Source: Alcaligenaceae bacterium 429
Lineage (GTDB): Bacteria > Pseudomonadota > Gammaproteobacteria > Burkholderiales > Burkholderiaceae_B
DNA: 33,904 bases
Direction of reading: 5' to 3'
Assembly (NCBI GenBank): GCA_004791645.1
Contig: SRSN01000012.1
Span: 1 to 33,904 of the forward strand
Below the pieces are notes generated by a model. That model was not told the DNA's origin and made no database searches. It worked only from the letters and a program-made list of their open reading frames with translations. The stretch's first letter is position 1; every line of letters starts with the position of its first letter. The position numbers and the translations under genes are program-made. Positions 28,819-33,904 of this stretch are shown here, piece by piece.

Positions 28819-29775
28819 GTGCTCATGGGCATAGTGCATAAAACACGCTGTTGGTTGATCTCGGCTCTACTGCCTTTCACCGTATTAGTGCAACCTGCGC
28901 ATGCACAGCAGACGTTTAGCATCCCTGATGACCCATGCAGCAGCACAGCCCCCTCACCTTCATTTCAACGGGCGATTAGTCTTGCTCCACATCTGACCGA
29001 GTTGCTGTATGCCGCCGGAGCTGGTGACGCCATCATTGCAACAGTAAGTAGCAGCGACTACCCCCAAGCTGCCACCACACTGCCACGTATAGGGGATGGC
29101 ATCACGCTACACCCCGAACGTCTGTTAGAGCTACAACCTGATGCTATTTTTGCGTGGTTACCGGGCAGTACGCTTGCCTCCATGCAACCTACGCTAGAAC
29201 GCTTAGGCATCCCGTTACTGTATTCACGCCCTACCCGTCTACGCGATATCCCTCAGGAAATACGCCGGTTGGGTTGGCTATTTAATACCCGTGATATTGC
29301 CTGCCCTGTTGCACAGCAGTTGGATGGTCGTTTAGATGCGCTCGCCAGCCCTGCGCGAAAGGACAAGCCAACCGTGTCGGTATATTTAGAATTGGGACAT
29401 GACCCCATCTACACTATTGGCAACGACCCGCTAATTGCCGATGTACTGGCTACCTGCAACGCTAGCAATAGCTATGCACACAGCACTGTAGCCGCTCCCC
29501 AAGTCCTACCAGAAGAGCTATTACGTCGTAACCCACAAGTGGTGATCGTCTCGCAGCCCTCTGCTCTAACGCAACAAGAACGCCTGCACTACTGGCAACA
29601 GCACCAACTACCTGCCGCCATCGCAGGGCACTTTTTTAGTATCTCGCCCGACCTGCTGTATAGACCTGGCCCTCGACTCATTGATGCCACCGAGCAACTG
29701 TGCGGCTATGTAGATCATGTACGAGCAAATCAACATGCTGCGGCGCAGCATGGCAAAAGCCCTGCCAAACCCTGA
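28819..29775 (+). CDS. btuF: Cobalamin-binding periplasmic protein (BtuF-like)
   Basis: A 318-residue ABC-transporter substrate-binding protein with a Sec signal peptide (WLISALLPFTVLVQPAHAQQ). The periplasmic binding fold is recognisable from RAISLAPHLTELLYAAGAGD, ATVSSSDYPQAATTLPRIGD, LLELQPDAIFAW and YLELGHDPIYTIGNDPLI. Its place behind riboswitch-controlled btuB supports cobalamin as ligand. The GTG at 28819 is five bases from AGGA and starts the longest form; an ATG two codons later (28825) is an alternative. Its partner permease and ATPase (BtuCD) are not adjacent; thiG follows instead. Four cysteines in the mature part are compatible with disulfides. Confidence 0.88.
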   Translation: MLMGIVHKTRCWLISALLPFTVLVQPAHAQQTFSIPDDPCSSTAPSPSFQRAISLAPHLTELLYAAGAGDAIIATVSSSDYPQAATTLPRIGDGITLHPERLLELQPDAIFAWLPGSTLASMQPTLERLGIPLLYSRPTRLRDIPQEIRRLGWLFNTRDIACPVAQQLDGRLDALASPARKDKPTVSVYLELGHDPIYTIGNDPLIADVLATCNASNSYAHSTVAAPQVLPEELLRRNPQVVIVSQPSALTQQERLHYWQQHQLPAAIAGHFFSISPDLLYRPGPRLIDATEQLCGYVDHVRANQHAAAQHGKSPAKP

Positions 29776-29852
29776 TAAATGCATTATCCTTTAAGGTTTT
29801 GACGCTACGGATAACCCTAGCATTTCTGTCATACCACTAGAGCATCACCACC

Positions 29853-30662
29853 ATGAGCATTACTACTCCTGCCGATCCATTTGTTATTGCTGGTAAATCC
29901 TATCAGTCCCGTCTGCTAGTAGGCACAGGGAAATACAAGGATTTCGAAGAAACCAAGCTAGCGATTGAAGCCAGTGGTACAGAAATTGTTACCGTCGCCA
30001 TCCGTCGCACTAATATTGGCCAAGACGTTAACGCGCCTAGCCTGCTGGACTATGTTCCACCTTCCCGCTACACCATTTTGCCTAATACTGCCGGCTGCTT
30101 TACTGCAGACGACGCCGTACGCACTTTGCGCTTAGCGCGTGAATTGCTGGATGGCCACTCGTTGGTGAAACTGGAAGTGCTGGGCAGCGCCCAAAACCTG
30201 TTCCCAAACATGCCTGAAACCTTGATCGCCGCCAAAACACTGGTCAGCGAAGGTTTTGATGTCATGGTGTACTGCTCGGATGACCCTATTCAGTGCAAGA
30301 TGTTGGAAGACATTGGTTGTGTGGCCATCATGCCATTGGCATCATTAATTGGTTCTGGCATGGGCATTATTAACCCATGGAACCTGCGTCTAATTATCGA
30401 CCAGTCCTCCGTGCCTGTGTTGGTAGATGCCGGTGTAGGCACTGCCTCAGATGCCGCTATTGGTATGGAATTAGGCTGCGATGGCGTGTTGATGAACACC
30501 GCGATTGCAGGTGCTCGCGACCCAATTCGCATGGCATTGGCCATGAAAGAAGCCGTACAAGCTGGTCGTAATGCGTACCTTGCTGGCCGTGTACCTCGTA
30601 AATATTACGATGCAGACCCTAGCTCGCCTGTTGAAGGCATGATTCATTCTCGTTCTAAGTGA
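29853..30662 (+). CDS. thiG: Thiazole synthase
   Basis: Forms the thiazole phosphate of thiamine from deoxyxylulose 5-phosphate, dehydroglycine and ThiS thiocarboxylate. The 269-residue TIM barrel shows [42 protein letters not shown], the Schiff-base Lys106 in [20 protein letters not shown] and [15 protein letters not shown]. No THI box or TPP riboswitch is recognisable in the 77 bp after btuF. It overlaps thiD by 4 bp (GTGA). ThiS, ThiC and ThiE are not in the window; ThiL is encoded at 4.7-5.7 kb. Confidence 0.96.
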   Translation: MSITTPADPFVIAGKSYQSRLLVGTGKYKDFEETKLAIEASGTEIVTVAIRRTNIGQDVNAPSLLDYVPPSRYTILPNTAGCFTADDAVRTLRLARELLDGHSLVKLEVLGSAQNLFPNMPETLIAAKTLVSEGFDVMVYCSDDPIQCKMLEDIGCVAIMPLASLIGSGMGIINPWNLRLIIDQSSVPVLVDAGVGTASDAAIGMELGCDGVLMNTAIAGARDPIRMALAMKEAVQAGRNAYLAGRVPRKYYDADPSSPVEGMIHSRSK

Positions 30663-31492
30663 AGTCTATGATTCCCAGTACTCTGACCATCGCCGGCGTA
30701 GACCCCTCTGGGGGTGCTGGCGTATTGGCCGATGTAAAGGCCATGAGCGCGCTTGGCGCCTATGCTAACGGTGTGATTGCCGCACTGACCGCACAAAACA
30801 CCAAAGGCGTTACTGGCATTTTGCCAGTGGACCCAGCCTTCGTGGCCTTGCAGATTGATACGCTGTTTGATGATGTGCGTATTGATGCGGTGAAACTGGG
30901 CATGTTGGGACAACAGCGCGTGACTGAAGTGGTTGCTGACCGCTTGGCGCATTGGAAACCTAAGCATCTGGTACTAGACCCCGTCATGGTGGCTAAAAGC
31001 GGTAATTTGCTTTTGGAAAAACCAGCCGTAAACGCCCTGCGTGAACAGCTGTTACCACAGTCCACCATGATTACGCCTAACCTGCCTGAAGCCGGAGTAC
31101 TGCTGGAAGCTCGCCCCGCCGAAACCCTCAAAGAGATGTTTGGTGTAGCCGAGAAGCTGCATAAACTCATTGATGATGGCAAAGAGCGCTGGGTATTTCT
31201 AAAAGGTGGTCACCTACCCGGTGACGATTGCCCTGATCTGCTGTTTAACGGCGATCAAATGGTAGAAATGCCTGCTTTGCGCATCCAAACCAAAAACACA
31301 CACGGCACGGGTTGCACCTTGTCAGCGGCATTAGCGGCGTTACTGCCACAAACACCCAATGCGGTTGAAGCGGCAAAACTGGCCAAACAATATTTGTTTA
31401 AAGCGATTGCTCGTTCCCATGAAATGAACATTGGTTCTGGTCATGGGCCAGTGCATCACTTCCACCACTGGTGGCCACCTGTTAATCCGTAA
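30659..31492 (+). CDS. thiD: Hydroxymethylpyrimidine/phosphomethylpyrimidine kinase
   Basis: Phosphorylates HMP and HMP-P to HMP-PP for coupling with the thiazole from ThiG. The 277-residue ribokinase-fold protein shows [20 protein letters not shown] near the N-terminus, [12 protein letters not shown] and the anion-hole motif [16 protein letters not shown]. The GTG at 30659 overlaps the thiG stop, allowing coupled translation; an ATG three codons later (30668) is an equally good start. No fused ThiE domain is present. Confidence 0.95.
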   Translation: MKSMIPSTLTIAGVDPSGGAGVLADVKAMSALGAYANGVIAALTAQNTKGVTGILPVDPAFVALQIDTLFDDVRIDAVKLGMLGQQRVTEVVADRLAHWKPKHLVLDPVMVAKSGNLLLEKPAVNALREQLLPQSTMITPNLPEAGVLLEARPAETLKEMFGVAEKLHKLIDDGKERWVFLKGGHLPGDDCPDLLFNGDQMVEMPALRIQTKNTHGTGCTLSAALAALLPQTPNAVEAAKLAKQYLFKAIARSHEMNIGSGHGPVHHFHHWWPPVNP

Positions 31493-31517
31493 TTTGGTCT
31501 GAGTCACCACTGTAGTT

Positions 31518-32219
31518 ATGACACATAGCACCGCCATTATTGTGGCCATGCAGGAAGAGTTAGAAATTGTCCTGCAACATTTGGATCATGCCAGTACTCA
31601 CGAACGTGCTGGCATGCAGTTTCACCAAGGCCTGTTCGCAGGCAAACCTGTTGTTGCGGTAATTTGTGGCGTGGGTAAGGTGAATGCTGCCACCTGCACA
31701 CAAATACTGATTTCTGAATTCGCTGTAAGCCGTGTCATCAATATAGGGATTGCGGGGGGCATAGGCCCTGGCATTTCCCCCGGTGATGTGGTGATTGCTG
31801 ACTGCTTGGTACAGCACGATATGGATATCGCTGCTCTAGGCTTACCGCCAGGACAGATCTTCCGTATGGATACGCTGTACTTCCCTACTGATCCTACGCT
31901 ACGTAAATTAGCTCAGGCTGCTGCCAGCCACATTACAGGGCATCAGCTCAGCACCGGCTGCATTGCCAGCGGGGATCAATTTATTGCTTGCCCAGAAAAA
32001 AGCCGCTGGATACACCAGCAGTTCAATGCACTTGCCTGCGAGATGGAAAGTGCTAGTATTGCGCAAGTGTGTTACCTGAATAAGGTACCTGTGATTTGCA
32101 TTCGATCTATTTCCGACAATGCGAATGACGGTGCCAACATGGATTTTGAGCAATTTATGAGTATTGCTGTGCAGAATGCTAGTATTCTTCTGCAACAGAT
32201 GCTGCCTGCTTGCCCATGA
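31518..32219 (+). CDS. mtnN: 5'-methylthioadenosine/S-adenosylhomocysteine nucleosidase
   Basis: Cleaves MTA and SAH to adenine plus the thioribose or ribosyl-homocysteine, clearing by-products of SAM use. The 233-residue protein has the catalytic acid block VAMQEELE (Glu13/14), INIGIAGGIGPGISPGDVV, the Glu of ACEMESASIAQ and Asp of RSISDNAND. It begins 25 bp after thiD and may belong to the same transcript. Methionine genes metH and metY are elsewhere in the window. Confidence 0.95.
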   Translation: MTHSTAIIVAMQEELEIVLQHLDHASTHERAGMQFHQGLFAGKPVVAVICGVGKVNAATCTQILISEFAVSRVINIGIAGGIGPGISPGDVVIADCLVQHDMDIAALGLPPGQIFRMDTLYFPTDPTLRKLAQAAASHITGHQLSTGCIASGDQFIACPEKSRWIHQQFNALACEMESASIAQVCYLNKVPVICIRSISDNANDGANMDFEQFMSIAVQNASILLQQMLPACP

Positions 32220-32278
32220 CTTGAAGTACCGGATAGAAAAGCCTGTTTTTGAACAAAGCAGTATCAGGCATCCTGTCC

Positions 32279-32284
32279 TATAAT
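32279..32284 (+). promoter_or_regulatory. Candidate -10 box (TATAAT) for the Pcm-like/tolC unit
   Basis: Exact TATAAT at 32279-32284, 39 bp before the ATG of the Pcm-like gene. TTGAAC at 32249 is too far away to be a normal -35, and no good -35 is seen at 17 bp. Confidence 0.45.
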
Positions 32285-32323
32285 CAGATTTCTGTACGAC
32301 TAACCAAACGCTTATTGGACGTT

Positions 32324-33004
32324 ATGAACATTCACGCGCTGTCTGAGCTCGAACGTGCCCGCTATTACATGATCGAGCAACAAATCCGCCCTTGGCACCT
32401 GTCTGATGAGAACGTGCTTGATGCCCTGCTAGAGGTCAAACGCGAGCGCTTTGTGCCTCCAGCTATGGAAGGCGCAGCCTTTTCCGACACTGAACTGCCA
32501 CTGATTGTTGACGGTATAGACACAGGTGAAACCATGCTGTTCCCCAGCCTGGAAGCCCGTCTAGCTCAAGAGCTGCAACTCAAACCGTCTGATGGTGTGC
32601 TTGAAATTGGTACTGGCTCGGGTTTCCAAGCCGCTTTGCTGGCCTGTTTGTGCCAGCAAGTGACCTCTATTGAAATCAACAGTACGCTTGCTGGCTTTGC
32701 AAAAAACAATCTGCAACGTAACAAAATCACGAATGTTACCGTTGAAACTGGCGATGCACACGCAGGCTGGGGTACTACCGAATACGATGCAATTTTGCTG
32801 ACTGGGTCGGTGCCTACAATACCTGATGCGCTGAAATATCAGTTGGCTATTGGTGGCCGTTTGGTAGCAGTCGTTGGTCAGCAACCTGTAATGACCGTGA
32901 CCCGTATCACGCGTACTAGTGCTGCAAGTTTTGACGTGGAACTTCTTTTTGATACCAACATCAAAGCTTTGCATGGTACGGCTATTTCGCATTTCAAATT
33001 CTAA
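32324..33004 (+). CDS. Protein-L-isoaspartate O-methyltransferase family protein (divergent)
   Basis: A 226-residue SAM-dependent methyltransferase. The N-terminal MIEQQIRPWHL and VPPAMEGAAFSDTELPL match the isoaspartyl methyltransferase (Pcm) family, and SAM motif I is VLEIGTGSGFQAALLA. The Pcm substrate-site block usually reading like ISQPY is replaced here by TMLFPSLEARLAQ, so isoaspartyl repair activity is doubtful. The frame opens at a TTG at 32249, but the ATG at 32324 lies after a TATAAT and starts the family N-terminus. It sits directly before tolC and overlaps its probable start, a common betaproteobacterial arrangement. Confidence 0.88.
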   Translation: MNIHALSELERARYYMIEQQIRPWHLSDENVLDALLEVKRERFVPPAMEGAAFSDTELPLIVDGIDTGETMLFPSLEARLAQELQLKPSDGVLEIGTGSGFQAALLACLCQQVTSIEINSTLAGFAKNNLQRNKITNVTVETGDAHAGWGTTEYDAILLTGSVPTIPDALKYQLAIGGRLVAVVGQQPVMTVTRITRTSAASFDVELLFDTNIKALHGTAISHFKF

Positions 33005-33904
33005 TTGTTCCCGTCGCCGCCCTTTGCAGCGCACGCTGAGCATCTTATTGTTCAGCTCCCTGTACACAGCACTTCCTGCCTCTGCTGCAGGTTTGCTTGA
33101 TATTTGGGAGCTGGCTTTAGCGCGTGATCCGGCTTATGCCGCCACACGCTATGCCAGTACTGCTGACCAAGAGCAAATCAATCAGGCTAAAGCACAGCTA
33201 TTACCCCATCTACAGGGTAATGCTCAAGCCGGTACTACTGATCGTCGTAGAGCCAGCACACTTAAGCAGCATGGCCATAGCAACATGAATCAATGGAACC
33301 TGACACTTAGTCAGGTGATTGTTGATTTGCAAGCCTACAGTCTCTACGAACGCTCCAAACACTTGGCTGCTGTAGCTGTGCTAAACGAAGAGCAAGCGCG
33401 CCAACAGCTAATGATTCGTGTGGCACAAACCTACTTTAATGTGCTGACTGCGCAAGATACACTGCGCTCGCTGTATGCCCAACGCCAAGCCGTTACCCAC
33501 CAATTACAAGCATCCGAAGCCTCGTTTGAGCTAGGTGGAACATCCATCACCGACGCTTACGAAGCCAAAGCTAGACTGGATTTGGTGAACAGCTCTATTG
33601 TGGCCGCCGAAAGCCACTTACAAGTACAGCAACAAGCACTTGAAGCTCTGATTGCTGAGCCTGCTCCGGTGTTAAATGGGTTATCCACCAACAACTTACC
33701 CACACCAGAGCCTGCCCAACCAGAAACGTGGGCCACACAAGCCTCACAAAGCAATCTTAGTGTGCTGAAGGCAGAGCTAAACTGGTTAAGCACCCAAGCC
33801 GCTTTGGATGCCGCCAAAAATGAGCATGCTCCTACCCTGTCTTTGCAGGCCCGTACTGGCAGCAGCAACCAACAAGGTGTGTACCAAGACAGTCGCTCAC
33901 CCCG
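32973..33904 (+). CDS. tolC: TolC-family outer-membrane efflux protein (3' end outside window)
   Basis: Open from an ATG at 32973 to the window edge (about 310 codons seen). After an Arg-rich leader comes a signal peptide (LSILLFSSLYTALPASAAG) and the canonical mature start LLDIWELALARDPAY, then alternating helical stretches typical of the TolC tunnel (NEEQARQQLMIRVAQTYFNV, FELGGTSITDAYEAKARLDL). It is the outer-membrane channel of tripartite pumps or type I secretion. The only in-frame ATG overlaps the preceding gene by 32 bp and has no Shine-Dalgarno; TTG at 33024 is an alternative. It is truncated by the window, not broken. Confidence 0.93.
   Translation, partial: MVRLFRISNSNCSRRRPLQRTLSILLFSSLYTALPASAAGLLDIWELALARDPAYAATRYASTADQEQINQAKAQLLPHLQGNAQAGTTDRRRASTLKQHGHSNMNQWNLTLSQVIVDLQAYSLYERSKHLAAVAVLNEEQARQQLMIRVAQTYFNVLTAQDTLRSLYAQRQAVTHQLQASEASFELGGTSITDAYEAKARLDLVNSSIVAAESHLQVQQQALEALIAEPAPVLNGLSTNNLPTPEPAQPETWATQASQSNLSVLKAELNWLSTQAALDAAKNEHAPTLSLQARTGSSNQQGVYQDSRSP

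Noticed and set aside
29776-29852. TPP riboswitch (THI box) before thiG
   Set aside because: The 77-bp gap has no recognisable CUGAGA-type core and is too short for the full element. A TTGACG is present but without a good -10.
32241-32269. GCCTG/CAGGC pairing before the Pcm-like gene as an mtnN terminator
   Set aside because: Only 5 bp with a 19-base loop and no T-run afterwards.

Overview
The window looks like a chromosomal segment of a betaproteobacterium of the order Burkholderiales, most likely an Alcaligenaceae-type organism with moderate GC content (roughly half; judged by eye). The clues are gene content and order: ribBA-ribH-nusB-thiL-pgpA-pncC facing pyrF, ftsY/rsmD/coaD/ferredoxin, DUF3460-scpA-panC, and an isoaspartyl-methyltransferase-like gene directly before tolC. 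I see no tRNA, rRNA, CRISPR array, insertion sequence, prophage or attachment site. This is housekeeping chromosome, and what is interesting is regulation, gene overlap and divergent protein domains.

Layout, left to right. (1) 1-2.7 kb: a ParD-like ribbon-helix-helix gene translationally coupled to a methionine aminopeptidase, then a divergent pair of an AraC-type regulator and a TSUP membrane transporter. (2) 2.8-7.9 kb: pyrF on the plus strand meets a tightly overlapping minus-strand operon, ribBA>ribH>nusB>thiL>pgpA>pncC (riboflavin, antitermination, thiamine, phospholipid and NMN salvage). (3) 7.9-14.3 kb: a CYTH-CHAD triphosphatase, a PEBP-family gene followed at once by a second AraC regulator, ftsY (minus), then rsmD, coaD and a two-cluster ferredoxin (plus). 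(4) 14.3-21.4 kb: a large AsmA-family protein (minus), metY (plus), then DUF3460, scpA, panC and a YddG-like exporter (minus). (5) 21.6-29.8 kb: a YjdM/PhnA zinc-ribbon protein, an MmyB-type regulator behind metH (minus), and, divergent from metH, a cobalamin riboswitch driving btuB and btuF. (6) 29.8-33.9 kb: thiG, thiD, mtnN, a Pcm-like methyltransferase and the 5' part of a tolC-type gene that runs off the window.

How it fits together: B12 uptake (btuB, btuF) sits back to back with the B12-dependent methionine synthase metH, while metY and mtnN serve other steps of methionine and SAM metabolism. Thiamine genes occur in two places (thiL; thiG-thiD). Observations most worth a second look are the RibBA protein whose GTP cyclohydrolase half has lost its zinc cysteines, two independent Glu-Pro hexanucleotide repeat arrays in ftsY, a 21-bp-spaced direct repeat placed like an AraC operator before the PEBP/AraC pair, the dual-looking expression platform of the btuB riboswitch, a ribosome-binding site embedded in the acidic tail of ribH, and the antitoxin-like gene fused by overlap to map. 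I did not find a clear previously undescribed multi-gene system; the parD-like/map pair and the PEBP/AraC pair are the best candidates for uncharacterised functional units.
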